A stretch of DNA of 64,000 bases from NCBI GenBank assembly GCA_934446365.1, contig CAKSDZ010000002.1:248001-312000 (forward strand). The letters run 5' to 3'. The translations under genes were made by a program, and so were the position numbers. This document shows positions 38,031 to 47,497 of this stretch, in pieces. Under the pieces are notes generated by a model. The model saw only the letters and a program-made list of their open reading frames with translations, was not told the DNA's origin and searched no databases. Each line of letters begins with the position of its first letter. The first letter of the stretch is position 1. This DNA is from an uncultured Eubacteriales bacterium (GTDB taxonomy: Bacteria; Bacillota; Clostridia; Oscillospirales; CAG-272).

Positions 38031-38996
38031 TTGGCGGAGAATTATAACGATTACGGCGATTACTCAGAAGAGCTCGTCTATCAAAGCAAATCCAAGCTTG
38101 GAAAGTTCTTCAGCTGGAGAACCCTGAAAACCGTTCTCAAAACGATCGGTGTCTTTTTGATTCTTTTTGTCTACGGCATTTTATTCTTTCGGCTCTGCTC
38201 AGGCAAGCCGCCGAAAAATCTTTCAAAGCTGGTTTGGACGGAGCAGATGCTCGCGGCCTACACGGAATCGGGCGGCAGCATGACGGTTTACTCCCAAGAG
38301 CCGGCAGAGCATGTCGCACAGGATGGCTATTTCGGGATTTACGATATCCGTTATATTCCGGCGACCAATGAACTCCAACTCACCGTTCGCTACAACAACA
38401 GCTCAAGGGACAAGCTGTACGACGAGCTTTACGCAAAAGAAACGGAAGCACGAAAAGCCGAAATTCTTGCAAGGCTGAAAGAAGAAAATCCGGATGCGTC
38501 CAATACCGTATTGGAACCGCTCGTCGAGGCGGAATATGAAGCCTCCGTCGAAGAAAACCCGATTGAAATCGCCCTTTCCGAGCAGCCGTTTATCTTCATT
38601 CTGCGCGACAATTACGGCAAGGTTTATACAAGTTACAGCTATCTTTCCGATGAAAAAAATGTATATCAATACCTGCGCATCGTATTTGAAAACGTGGATC
38701 TATTCGGCGACGAAAAAGCATCGCCCTCGCATGCATATCCTGTCCCGGAGGTAAATAACCCCTCCGATATTTACAAGGGGGCCAATTCTGCCAAGGGCAA
38801 TGAGATCACTTATCTCTATCTCGATATGTACTATGAAAACGATGTAAACTTCAACAGCGAAACCTTTGCCTATCCGCTGCTTGTTTACAGAAGCACCTCC
38901 GAGCTTGAAAATTACACGTATAAAAAGGAGGTTTCTTCCACAGTCACGGATGGACTCATTCACATCGACGCAAAGGAAACATCAACCCAAAATTGA
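38031..38996 (+). CDS. single-pass membrane protein, unknown
   Basis: 321 residues from TTG 38031, which stands 6 bases after GGGGAGGTGA; an ATG at 38007 precedes that site. An acidic cytosolic start (AENYNDYGDYSEE) is followed by one membrane helix (about 42-62, IGVFLILFVYGILFFRLC) and a large outer domain. The outer domain has beta-like segments (GYFGIYDIRYIPATNELQLTVRYN, FIFILRDNYGKVYTSY) with a charged helix between them. I know no named domain for it. Upstream of rnpB, it may be co-transcribed with that RNA. Confidence 0.75.
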   Translation: MAENYNDYGDYSEELVYQSKSKLGKFFSWRTLKTVLKTIGVFLILFVYGILFFRLCSGKPPKNLSKLVWTEQMLAAYTESGGSMTVYSQEPAEHVAQDGYFGIYDIRYIPATNELQLTVRYNNSSRDKLYDELYAKETEARKAEILARLKEENPDASNTVLEPLVEAEYEASVEENPIEIALSEQPFIFILRDNYGKVYTSYSYLSDEKNVYQYLRIVFENVDLFGDEKASPSHAYPVPEVNNPSDIYKGANSAKGNEITYLYLDMYYENDVNFNSETFAYPLLVYRSTSELENYTYKKEVSSTVTDGLIHIDAKETSTQN

Positions 38997-39000
38997 ATAT

Positions 39001-39370
39001 AAGCCGACCGTACCGAACAATCGCGTGATATGGCGCCGAAAGGTATTATCATGAGGAAAGTCCGGGCTTCATAGGGCAGGATAACGGATAACGTCCGCCG
39101 GAGGCGACTCCCGGGAAAGTGCAACAGAAAGAAACCGCCGCGCAAGCGGTAAGGATGGAAAGGCGAGGTAAGAGCTCACCGACGTGCGGGTAACCGTGCG
39201 TGCCATGTAAACCCTATCCGAAGCAACACCCCGCAGATTTTGGCTTGCCCGGCCGAGCATGACTGCTCTATGCGAGGTGGCAGCAGAGTTTCTCTGCGAG
39301 CCGTATGGCAACATACGGCAAAGATAGATGATTGTTCTCGACAGAACCCGGCTTACAGGACGATCGGCTT
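39001..39370 (+). ncRNA. rnpB: RNase P RNA, bacterial class A
   Basis: The conserved cores are present in order: GAGGAAAGTCCGGGCT near 39052, a CAGGATAACGG-like segment, ACAGAAAG-AA with ACCGCC, the GGTAAGGATGGAAAGGCGAG segment near 39147, and ACAGAACCCGGCTTA near the end. The terminal helix P1 pairs AAGCCGA (39001-39007) with TCGGCTT (39364-39370). This is the catalytic RNA that cuts tRNA 5' leaders. Both ends are set from P1. Confidence 0.96.
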
Positions 39371-39380
39371 ATGGATAAAA

Positions 39381-39409
39381 CAAAAAACGGCGATATCGCC
39401 GTTTTTTGT
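39381..39409 (+). terminator. terminator of rnpB
   Basis: Perfect palindrome ACAAAAAACGGCGAT/ATCGCCGTTTTTTGT: a 15-base stem with a T-run. Confidence 0.9.
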
Positions 39410-39423
39410 TTTTTGAAGATTTT

Positions 39424-40860
39424 TTCTCCTTTGGAAAGGAAAAACGCGTTCTTTTCTTGTTCGGACAAGAAAAGAACGAAAAGAAGCCGCAAGCCTTCGG
39501 CTTGACCGTTTGTGCGGCCGGCAGCGGTTCGATGGCGGCTATAAAAGACGGCATCCACGCTCGCGAAGCTCGCGTGATCCGTCAATCGCCGCCGGTTTCG
39601 TGGGTATCATTCCGGAGGGCGCTCACGCGGCGCGCGCCTTGCCCCTGCGGGCGCGGACTTTCCAGTGGCATAAACTTCCCGCACGGCGAATGACGGAGAG
39701 CGCACGTAGGTGCGCGGTTCCGTCTGTTGGGAGCCGTGAGTATGTACTTCCCAGCAGATGGATAAGAGTCCGAGACAGCGTCTCGGTGAGTCTTTTGGTG
39801 CTTTTCTCCTCAGTGAGAAAAGCACATTTCTTCTCCTTTGGAAAGGAGAGAACGCATGCTTTTCTTTACAGAAAGAAAAGCATCAAAAGAACTGCAAGCC
39901 TTCGGCTTGACCGTTTGTGCGGCCGGCAACGGTTCGGTGGCGGCTATAAAAGACGGCATCCACGCTCGCGAAGCTCGCGTGATCCGTCAATCGCCGCCGG
40001 TTTCGTGGGTATCATTCCGGAGGGCGCTCACGCGGCGCGCGCCTTGCGCCTGCGGGCGCGGGCTTTCCAGTGGCAGTTGCTTTCCGCACGGCGAATGACG
40101 GAGAGCGCACATAGGTGCGCGGCTCCGTCTGTTGGGAGCCGTGAGTATACACTTCCCAGCAGAAGCTTGGGAGTTTGAGGCGGTAGCCTCAATGAGTCTT
40201 TTGGTGCTTTTCTCCTCAGTGAGAAAAGCACATATCCTTCTCCTTTGGCAAAAGAGAGAATCATGTCCTTTTCTTGTACGGACAAGAAAAGAACGAAAAG
40301 AAGCCGCAAGCCTTCGGCTTGACCGTTTGTGCGGCCGGCAGCGGTTCGGTGGCGGCTATAAAAGACGGCATCCACGCTCGCAGTGCTCGCGTGATTCGTC
40401 AATCGCCGCCGGTTTCGTGGGTATCATTCCGGAGGGCGCTCACGCGGCGCGCGCCTTGCGCCTGCGGGCGCGGGCTTTCCAGTGGCAGTTGCTTCCCGCA
40501 CGGCGAGGTTGCCCTGCAATGCGAAGCATTGCATTGTGATACGATTGATTTTAGCACTGCACTTTAAAAGGGTATAGATCGCTTCCCAGTTTATACTGGT
40601 GGCCTGTGCGAGCCCTGCGAGCACTGCAACACCTTTCGAGCCGTGGGTATACGCTTCCCAGCAGAAGCTTGGGAGTTTGAGGCGGTAGCCTCAATGTTGC
40701 CCTGCAATGCGGGAGCATTGCATAGCACCGTAACTTGAACTTATTGCTACACTTTAAATGGGTATAGATCATTTCAAACTTATACTTTGCTCTTTTCGTC
40801 GTTTTCTCGTCGGGGAGAAAACGACATACCCTCCTCCTTTGGCAAAAGGAAAACCTCAAT
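39424..40860. repeat. tandem array of about 410-bp intergenic repeats with hairpins
   Basis: The segment TCTCCTTTGG-AAAGG recurs at about 39425, 39833 and 40247, and in altered form at 40830. Between these, long near-identical stretches return (for example CAAGCCTTCGGCTTG, and the block TCAATCGCCGCCGGTTTCG at 39585, 39988 and 40398). Each unit has strong hairpins with U/C-rich and A/G-rich arms whose arm sequences differ between copies but still pair. The frames across it are alike only because the DNA repeats. No gene is supported in these 1.4 kb. Confidence 0.85.
40506..40786. repeat. two copies of a second, about 95-bp repeat nested in the array
   Basis: The segments 40506-40600 and 40693-40786 share GTTGCCCTGCAATGCG, a CAATGC hairpin, a CACTTTAAA-GGGTATAGATC core and a TTATACT end. 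They are separated by part of the larger repeat. Confidence 0.75.
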
Positions 40861-40890
40861 AAAAAAAGCGGTCCTTCGACCGCTCTTTTT
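40861..40890 (-). terminator. terminator of the lysine operon
   Basis: Read leftward, AGCGGTC-GAAG-GACCGCT followed by seven T, directly after the asd stop. Confidence 0.9.
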
Positions 40891-40891
40891 A

Positions 40892-41890
40892 CTATATCAG
40901 CAATTCCGCAATCTGCACGGTATTGGTCGCGGCTCCCTTGCGCACCTGATCGCCGCAGCACCAAAGCGAAAGTCCGTTCTCATTTGCGATGTCCTGACGA
41001 ATCCGTCCGACATAGACGAGATCCTGATCGGATGTGTCGAGCGGCATCGGATATTTTTTCCCCGCCGGATCATCGACAAGCCGACATCCCGGAGCCGCCG
41101 CCACCGCGGCACGCGCCTCGTTGGGCGACACCCGACGCTCCGTCATCAAGGACACGGAAATCGAATGACTTCTCACTACCGGAACGCGAACGCAGGTACA
41201 TCCGACGCGAAGCTCCGGTAAATGCAGAATCTTTCTGCCCTCATTCTGCATTTTCATTTCCTCGGCGGTATAGCCGTTTTCCAGAAAATCCCCGATCTGC
41301 GGAATCAGATTATATGCGATTTGGTACGGAAAAACCGAGGGCTCATAACGCTCTCCGGCGGAAATCGCCGCAATCTCCGCTTCCAGCTCGACGGGACCGC
41401 CCGCACCCGCACCGGAAACCGCCTGATAGGTGGATACCGTCATCGCTTTGATCGGAGACAGCTTTCCGATTGCGTTCACCGCCACAAGCGTGACAATCGT
41501 CGAGCAGTTCGGATTGGAGATGATGCCATGATGACGGACCGCATCCTCCGGATTGATTTCCGGAATGACAAGCGGCACATCCGCATCCATGCGGAATGCG
41601 CTGGAATTGTCGACAAACACCGCGCCTGCCGCCGTGATATGGGGCGCATATTCACGCGCCAGCTTGTTCGGCGCCGCGCCGAGAACGATATCCACCCCCT
41701 CAAAGGAGGTCGGACATACCTCTCTCACCGTGACATCTTCCCCATGAAACCCGATCACTGTGCCCGCGCTCCTTGCACTGGCAAGCGGAATCAGATTCTT
41801 GACGGGAAATTTCCGCTCCTCCAATATTTTCACCATTTCCCGCCCGACGGCGCCTGTCGCGCCGAGAACGGCAACGTTGTATTCTTTCAT
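40892..41890 (-). CDS. asd: aspartate-semialdehyde dehydrogenase
   Basis: 332 residues from ATG 41890, behind GAGGGGAG. NADP-binding start (NVAVLGATGAVGREMVKIL), catalytic Cys in SNPNCSTIV, substrate Arg and His region (LRVGCTCVRVPVVRSHS) and the dimer loop. It reduces aspartyl phosphate made by LysC, feeding DapA. As the last gene of the lysine operon it gets its substrate from lysC immediately upstream; no homoserine genes are here, so the operon serves lysine and cell-wall diaminopimelate. Confidence 0.95.
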   Translation of the reverse strand: MKEYNVAVLGATGAVGREMVKILEERKFPVKNLIPLASARSAGTVIGFHGEDVTVREVCPTSFEGVDIVLGAAPNKLAREYAPHITAAGAVFVDNSSAFRMDADVPLVIPEINPEDAVRHHGIISNPNCSTIVTLVAVNAIGKLSPIKAMTVSTYQAVSGAGAGGPVELEAEIAAISAGERYEPSVFPYQIAYNLIPQIGDFLENGYTAEEMKMQNEGRKILHLPELRVGCTCVRVPVVRSHSISVSLMTERRVSPNEARAAVAAAPGCRLVDDPAGKKYPMPLDTSDQDLVYVGRIRQDIANENGLSLWCCGDQVRKGAATNTVQIAELLI

Positions 41891-41969
41891 AAAAGCCACT
41901 CCCCTCGGAGCGTCTGTCATATCGCCCCGTATTCGTTTGATGTATTATATGCTTTTTTCCGACCGCCGT

Positions 41970-43280
41970 TCACAAAAGTCCGGCGGTGCAAAGCCCGTCA
42001 TAGAGACATCCGATCGCCCTTTCATGATGCTCTGCGTCGATGCCTACGATGATATTCAGCTCATCCGGCGACTGCACAATCACCTTGATATTGATGCCGT
42101 TTTGTCCGAAAATCCCGAATACCGACGCGCTGATTCCGTAACGCCCCGCCATATTCCGCCCGACAATCGCAATCAGCGAAAGATTCCGGTCGACCGTGAC
42201 CTGCGCCCCGAGCGTGCTTTCAATTTCCGAAATGATTGCATGCACATGTCTTGCCGCCTGTTCTTCCAGCACAATGACGCTGATGACGTCCATGCCGGTC
42301 GGGATATGCTCGACATTGATGCCGTATCCCTCAAATACGGTCAAAACCTTTCTCAAAAAGCCGATCTCGCCCGACATATGCTTCTTGTGGATGACAAAGG
42401 AAATAAAGCCTTTTTTGCCGGCAATTCCCGTGACCGGCGTACCCTCTCCGGCATCCCGCGTAATCACGGTGCCGTCGTTGTCCGGCTCGTTGGTGTTGCG
42501 GATATTGATGGCGATTCCGCAGTCCTGCACAGGCAGAATGCTGTCCTCATGGAGCACGTTCGCCCCCATATAGGAAAGCTCGCGCAGCTCTTCATAGGTG
42601 ATGCGTTCGATCGGCTTCGGATTTTTCGCCAGTCTCGGGTCCGCCGAATAAATGCCGGAAACATCCGTCCAGTTCTCATAAATCTCCGCATTCAAAAATC
42701 TTGCAAGATAAGAGCCTGTGATGTCCGACCCGCCGCGTGAAAACAGATGAATGTCCCCATTGGGGTAGGCGCCGTAAAAGCCCGGCACAACAAGGCTTCC
42801 ATGCGAGTCAAACGCCTCGCGGACAAGCCTTGCACTCGTCTCCAAGTCGAGCCTGCCGTCAAAAGAAAACCGGATGACATCCGCCGCATCGACAAAAGCA
42901 AAGCCGAGGTAGGCGCTCATCAGTCTTGCGCAGAAATATTCGCCGCGGCTGACAAGCAGGCTTTGATCCGTATTCTTCCCGAGCGTCTTTGCAAATGCCC
43001 GCAGCTCGGCGTCGATATCGATCGAAAGTCCGAGAGATTTTGCAATCTCCGTATACCGTCCCGCGATGGAATCCCAAATTTTATCGTCCGGCACCCCGTA
43101 GCGCAGATGCCCATCCAGCGTATACAAAAGATCGGTGATTTTGTTGTCGTCCGCCCCCCGTTTCCCCGGCGCCGAGACTACGACGACGCAGCGGCGGGAG
43201 TCCGCGTCTATAATTTCTTTAACTTTTCTGAACTGCGCGGAATCCGCAAGCGAGCTCCCGCCGAATTTTGTCACTATCAT
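41970..43280 (-). CDS. lysC: aspartate kinase
   Basis: 436 residues from ATG 43280, behind GGAGAATGAG. Kinase domain with the start VTKFGGSSLAD, LLVSRGEYFCARL and LFSRGGSDITGSYLA. Two ACT domains follow from about residue 300 (GFISFVIHKKHM, then LSLIAIVGRNMAGRYGIS), so feedback by lysine or threonine is likely. It phosphorylates aspartate, the first committed step. The gap to lysA is 28 bases. Confidence 0.95.
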   Translation of the reverse strand: MIVTKFGGSSLADSAQFRKVKEIIDADSRRCVVVVSAPGKRGADDNKITDLLYTLDGHLRYGVPDDKIWDSIAGRYTEIAKSLGLSIDIDAELRAFAKTLGKNTDQSLLVSRGEYFCARLMSAYLGFAFVDAADVIRFSFDGRLDLETSARLVREAFDSHGSLVVPGFYGAYPNGDIHLFSRGGSDITGSYLARFLNAEIYENWTDVSGIYSADPRLAKNPKPIERITYEELRELSYMGANVLHEDSILPVQDCGIAINIRNTNEPDNDGTVITRDAGEGTPVTGIAGKKGFISFVIHKKHMSGEIGFLRKVLTVFEGYGINVEHIPTGMDVISVIVLEEQAARHVHAIISEIESTLGAQVTVDRNLSLIAIVGRNMAGRYGISASVFGIFGQNGINIKVIVQSPDELNIIVGIDAEHHERAIGCLYDGLCTAGLL

Positions 43281-43308
43281 ATGTTTCTCATTCTCCGTCA
43301 AAACGTCG

Positions 43309-44622
43309 TTATAGGTCACAGGCCACGATGTCCTCGAAGCGTTCGCGTCTGACGGCGAGAATGTCGCGTCCGCCGCGAAGCACGACGACAGGCGGTCTGC
43401 CAACCCTGTTATAATTGGACGCCATCGAATAATTGTACGCGCCCGTCACAAGCACAGCGAGGATATCGCCTCTCGTTGGCTTCGGAATCCTCACGTTTTC
43501 CTGAATCAAATCGCCGCTCTCGCAGCATCTGCCGCCGACGGTGCATACGAAATCCGCAGGCTCGTCCATCTTATTGGCAACCAGCACCGTGTAGGACGAC
43601 TGATAGAGCGTATAGCGGGGATTATCCGTCATCCCGCCGTCGATCGACACATAATTTTTAAAGCCCGGGATTTCCTTGACGCTGCCGACCGTATAAAGCG
43701 TGATACCGGCGTCGGCAACGATGCTTCTGCCGGGTTCGAGCAGAATCCGCGGCAGCTTCACCTCATGCTCCCTGCATCTTGCCTTAATGTGCTCGGAAAT
43801 ATCCTTGATATTCGCCGTGATGTCGATTTCGGGGTCGCTCTCGACATAACGCACGCCGAAGCCGCCGCCGAGATTCAAGATTTCGGCCTCAAAGCCGTAT
43901 CGGTCGCGCATATCCGCGATAAAAGCAATCATAATGTCGGCCGCGGTCGTATACGGCTCGATGTCGAAAATCTGCGAGCCGATATGGCAGTGGAAACCCA
44001 CAAGCTCGACATTCTGTTTCGAGAGAGCCTCCCTCGTGATTTTCGACGCAAGCCCCGTTTCGATGGCGGAGCCGAATTTGGAATCCACCCCGCCGGTGCT
44101 GATTTTCTTATGTGTGTGCGGATCGATGCCGGGCGTGATGCGCAGAAGAATCTTCTGACGGATGCCGGCGCGGCCGGCGTACTCGTCGATGCGTTCCAGC
44201 TCCTCCATGCCGTCCACGATAAAGTATCCGATTCCGCTCTTTATGGCGTATTCGATGTCGAAATCCGTCTTATTGTTGCCGTGGAAAAAGGCGCGTTCCA
44301 TCGGAAAGCCCGCGGACACCGCCGTGAAAAGTTCTCCGGAGGAAACGATATCGGTGCCCATGCCCTCGTCTGCCATAATCCGGTAAATCTCCTTGAAGCT
44401 GAGCGCCTTGGAGGCATAAAGCGGAAGGGAGCCCTCGCCGAAATATTTTTTCATGGCGATTTTATATTCGCGGCAGCGCTCGCGCACCCGTTCGTCGTCG
44501 ATGAGGAAGAGCGGCGTGCCGTATTTTTCCGCCAGCGCGACGGTATCCGCGCCGGCAAATAAAAGATGTCCGTTTTCATCCACCGTAAGATTTGTATGAA
44601 GCAATTTTTGTTCCGCAACCAT
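43309..44622 (-). CDS. lysA: diaminopimelate decarboxylase
   Basis: 437 residues, starting behind AGGAGAGATA. A PLP TIM barrel with the Schiff-base Lys in LYASKALSF (about residue 68), VVGFHCHIGSQIF-like HCHIGSQ, the GGGFG loop (LNLGGGFGVRYV) and the C-terminal domain with GGRCCESGDLI carrying the active-site Cys. It decarboxylates meso-diaminopimelate to lysine, the last step; the epimerase from dapF supplies its substrate. Confidence 0.96.
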   Translation of the reverse strand: MVAEQKLLHTNLTVDENGHLLFAGADTVALAEKYGTPLFLIDDERVRERCREYKIAMKKYFGEGSLPLYASKALSFKEIYRIMADEGMGTDIVSSGELFTAVSAGFPMERAFFHGNNKTDFDIEYAIKSGIGYFIVDGMEELERIDEYAGRAGIRQKILLRITPGIDPHTHKKISTGGVDSKFGSAIETGLASKITREALSKQNVELVGFHCHIGSQIFDIEPYTTAADIMIAFIADMRDRYGFEAEILNLGGGFGVRYVESDPEIDITANIKDISEHIKARCREHEVKLPRILLEPGRSIVADAGITLYTVGSVKEIPGFKNYVSIDGGMTDNPRYTLYQSSYTVLVANKMDEPADFVCTVGGRCCESGDLIQENVRIPKPTRGDILAVLVTGAYNYSMASNYNRVGRPPVVVLRGGRDILAVRRERFEDIVACDL

Positions 44623-44648
44623 TGTTTTATCTCTCCTAAATGAAAATA

Positions 44649-45836
44649 TCAGAGAAAGGCGCGCAGTCTCTCGACCGCTTCCGCCGTCGCCTCGCGGGAA
44701 GCAAAGGAGGTGAGCCGGAAATACCCTTCTCCGCAGGCGCCGAAGCCCGCACCGGGGGTGCCGACGACCTGAACGCCGTGCAAAAGCGCGTCAAAGAAGC
44801 TCCACGAATCCATGCCGCCTGTGCAGCGCATCCAAATATAGGGAGAGGAGGTTCCGCCCGTGAAGAAAATCCCTTTCTCACGCAAAACACCCGCAATCAT
44901 CGCCGCGTTTTCCATATAATACGTGACAAGCGCATGGCACTCGGCAATGCCGGTGCCCGAAAGCGCCGCCTCGGCGCCTCTCTGCACCACATACGGCACG
45001 CCGTTGAATTTCGTCGCCTGACGGCGCTCCCACATCTCGCGCAGCGACATGTCGTCCGCAGAAAGCTCGGACGGAACGACCGTCCACGAGCAGCGCGTTC
45101 CGGTAAAGCCCGCGGTCTTTGAGAAGCTGCAAATCTCGATGGCGCACGCTCTCGCGCCCTCGATTTCATAGATCGTATGGGGGTAGTTTCCGTTGATATA
45201 CGCTTCGTACGCCGAATCATAGATGACGAGCGAGCCTGTGGAAAGGGCGAAATTCACCCATTCGGCAAGCCCCTCGTGGTCGTAGACCGCCCCCGTCGGA
45301 TTGTTCGGCGAGCACAGATAAATGATATAGCCCTCGCCGGAAAGTCCCGCCGGCGTCGGCAGAAAGCCGTTTTTCTCGTCCGCGCGGATGAAAGTGACGT
45401 CCCGTCCGCTCATGACGTTGCTGTCGAAATAAACCGGATACACGGGATCGGGAATCAGCACCGGATTGTCGCCGAATATTTCCGTGATGTTTCCGACATC
45501 GCTTTTCGCGCCGTCGGAAACGAAAATCTCCTCCGCGGGGACATCGGTGCCGAAGCGCTTATAGTAACGCGAGATCGCTTCTCTGAGGAAATCGTAGCCG
45601 TACTCCGGCGCATATCCGCGGAAGGTTTCCTTTTTCCCCATTTCCGCGACGGCCGCCGTCATCGCATCCGTCACGGATTTCGTCAGCGGAAGCGTGACGT
45701 CGCCGATGCCGAGCCGTATGATTTTCTTATCCGGATTTTCCGCGCCGTACGCCTTCACGCGCTTTGCGATTTCGGAAAAAAGATAGCTCTTTTTCAGGTT
45801 CTTGTAATTCTCATTCAGTTTGATTTTCATATTCAT
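44649..45836 (-). CDS. dapL: LL-diaminopimelate aminotransferase
   Basis: 395 residues from ATG 45836, behind GAGGGGG. It has the DapL hallmarks: ENYKNLKKSYLFSEIAKRV near the start, IRLGIGDVTLPL, CSPNNPTGAVYDHEGL and the PLP Lys in SFSKTAGFTGTR. It turns tetrahydrodipicolinate directly into LL-DAP and bypasses the succinyl or acetyl branch. No dapD, dapC or dapE is present here, so the DapL route is used. The start overlaps the dapF end by 26 bases. Confidence 0.95.
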   Translation of the reverse strand: MNMKIKLNENYKNLKKSYLFSEIAKRVKAYGAENPDKKIIRLGIGDVTLPLTKSVTDAMTAAVAEMGKKETFRGYAPEYGYDFLREAISRYYKRFGTDVPAEEIFVSDGAKSDVGNITEIFGDNPVLIPDPVYPVYFDSNVMSGRDVTFIRADEKNGFLPTPAGLSGEGYIIYLCSPNNPTGAVYDHEGLAEWVNFALSTGSLVIYDSAYEAYINGNYPHTIYEIEGARACAIEICSFSKTAGFTGTRCSWTVVPSELSADDMSLREMWERRQATKFNGVPYVVQRGAEAALSGTGIAECHALVTYYMENAAMIAGVLREKGIFFTGGTSSPYIWMRCTGGMDSWSFFDALLHGVQVVGTPGAGFGACGEGYFRLTSFASREATAEAVERLRAFL

Positions 45837-46668
45837 ATACCCCCTCATATACTTTTGTCGCCCCGCCGGTCATCCGCACACGGAAATCCTTGCTCACCGT
45901 GATGGTGAGCCTGCCGCCGATCAGGTGCACCGTCACGGGCTTTTCCGCGTCGCAGTATCCGTTGACAACGGCGGCCGTGACCGCGGCGCAGGCGCCTGTG
46001 CCGCACGCCCATGTTTCGCCGCTTCCGCGTTCCCACACGCGCATTTTCAGATTGCTCCTGTCCAGAATCTCGATAAATTCCGTATTCACTCTCTCCGGAA
46101 ACATCGGATGGTGCTCGAAAACGGGACCGATTTTCTCCAAATCCAGCGTATCCGTGTCGGGCACGAACGTCACCGCGTGCGGATTGCCCATCGAAACACA
46201 GGTAATCCGGTATTCCGTCCCGCAGACGGAAAGCGGAGAACCTATCACGGTTTCCGATTCCGAGACGACCGGAATCTCTGCCGCCCGAAGCACGGCATAG
46301 CCCATATCCACCGTCACAAGGCTCGCCTTTCCCTCCGTGACGGACAGCGAAAGATGCTTGATTCCGCTGAGCGTTTCGATGTCGAGCTCCGTTTTGTCCG
46401 TGAGCCCGTTGTCATAGAGATACTTCCCGACGCAGCGGATGGCATTGCCGCACATCTTTCCCTCGCTGCCGTCGAGATTGAACATCCGCATTTTTGCATC
46501 CGCCGTCTCCGAGCGGCAGATGAGGACAAGACCATCCGCGCCGACGGAAAAATGGCGCGGCGACATAAGCGCCGAAAGCCTGCCCGGCTCAAACGGGATG
46601 CCGTCAAGGCAGTTTACATAGATATAATCATTGGCACAGCCGTGCATTTTGGTAAAATGAATCCGCAT
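45811..46668 (-). CDS. dapF: diaminopimelate epimerase (free-standing)
   Basis: 285 residues with both catalytic cysteines: the first in GKMCGNAIRCVG (about residue 73) and the second in WACGTGACAAV (about 218). Start motif FTKMHGCANDYIYVNC, and GNPHAVTFV in the second half. It converts LL-DAP to meso-DAP for lysine and peptidoglycan. A second dapF homologue is fused to carB at the far end of the window and lacks the first Cys; this copy is therefore the likely working epimerase. Confidence 0.96.
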   Translation of the reverse strand: MRIHFTKMHGCANDYIYVNCLDGIPFEPGRLSALMSPRHFSVGADGLVLICRSETADAKMRMFNLDGSEGKMCGNAIRCVGKYLYDNGLTDKTELDIETLSGIKHLSLSVTEGKASLVTVDMGYAVLRAAEIPVVSESETVIGSPLSVCGTEYRITCVSMGNPHAVTFVPDTDTLDLEKIGPVFEHHPMFPERVNTEFIEILDRSNLKMRVWERGSGETWACGTGACAAVTAAVVNGYCDAEKPVTVHLIGGRLTITVSKDFRVRMTGGATKVYEGVYEYENQTE

Positions 46669-46686
46669 GGTTCCCTCCGTTCTCTG

Positions 46687-47448
46687 TCAGCCGACGGCAG
46701 ACGTGGCGCCGCCCACCAAGGCGTGCATATCGTACAGTCCCGCAGGCTTTCCGATGAGAAATTCCGCCGCGGAAAGAGCCCCGTCCGCAAAGAGCGTGCG
46801 GCTGTGCGCCTCATGTTTTAGGGAAATGGTCTCGGTTCCGCTGGCGAGGATCACCTCATGCTCGCCGATGACCCCGCCCATGCGCAGCGCATGGATTCCG
46901 ATTTCGTTCTTCGCGCGCAGCTGGTGTCCGTATCTGCCGCAGACAAAGCACGCGTCCTCTCTCGATTTTTTGATTTCATTCGCCAGCATCAGCGCCGTAC
47001 CGCTCGGCGCATCGAGCTTTGTGTTGTGATGCTTCTCGACGATTTCGATATCCGCATCCGGCAGAAGCGCCGCGGCACGCCTTGCGAAATCCGCAAGCAG
47101 CGCCACGCCGAGCGACATATTCGCCGAGAGGAACACCGGTATCTTCTCCGCCGCCGCATGAATCAGCTCCAGCTCCGCCGCGACCTGCCCCGTCGTCGCG
47201 ACGACGCACGGAAGCCCGCGTGACACGGCGTATTCCATCAGCGCTTTTGTGCAGACGTGATTGGAAAAATCGATAATGACGTCCGCATCTCCTTTATAAT
47301 CGGAAAGATTTTTTAAAATCCGCGCATCGGAGCCGTCGGCTGTGGGATCGATTCCCGCCGCGATTTCCATACCGCGCTTGCCCTCTTCCAGCATTTTCCA
47401 CACCTCGGAGCCCATTTTTCCGCGCGCTCCGTTTAAAATGACCTTCAT
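46687..47448 (-). CDS. dapB: 4-hydroxy-tetrahydrodipicolinate reductase
   Basis: 253 residues from ATG 47448; a much longer open frame upstream has no start signal. NAD(P) site at the start (VILNGARGKMGSEV), the ATTGQ loop, IVEKHHNTKLDAPSGTALML with the catalytic His/Lys, and HALRMGGVIGEHEV. It reduces the DapA product to tetrahydrodipicolinate. It lies 49 bases after dapA and 18 bases before dapF. Confidence 0.95.
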   Translation of the reverse strand: MKVILNGARGKMGSEVWKMLEEGKRGMEIAAGIDPTADGSDARILKNLSDYKGDADVIIDFSNHVCTKALMEYAVSRGLPCVVATTGQVAAELELIHAAAEKIPVFLSANMSLGVALLADFARRAAALLPDADIEIVEKHHNTKLDAPSGTALMLANEIKKSREDACFVCGRYGHQLRAKNEIGIHALRMGGVIGEHEVILASGTETISLKHEAHSRTLFADGALSAAEFLIGKPAGLYDMHALVGGATSAVG

Positions 47449-47497
47449 ATAAACCTCCCCGCCGAAGAAAGAACTCCGTCTCCGGCAATCTTTTTCG

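Noticed and set aside
39438..40567. Several similar frames of 80-220 codons in the repeat array
   Set aside because: They look alike only because the DNA repeats; all frames are open owing to high GC, and none has a start signal or known domain.
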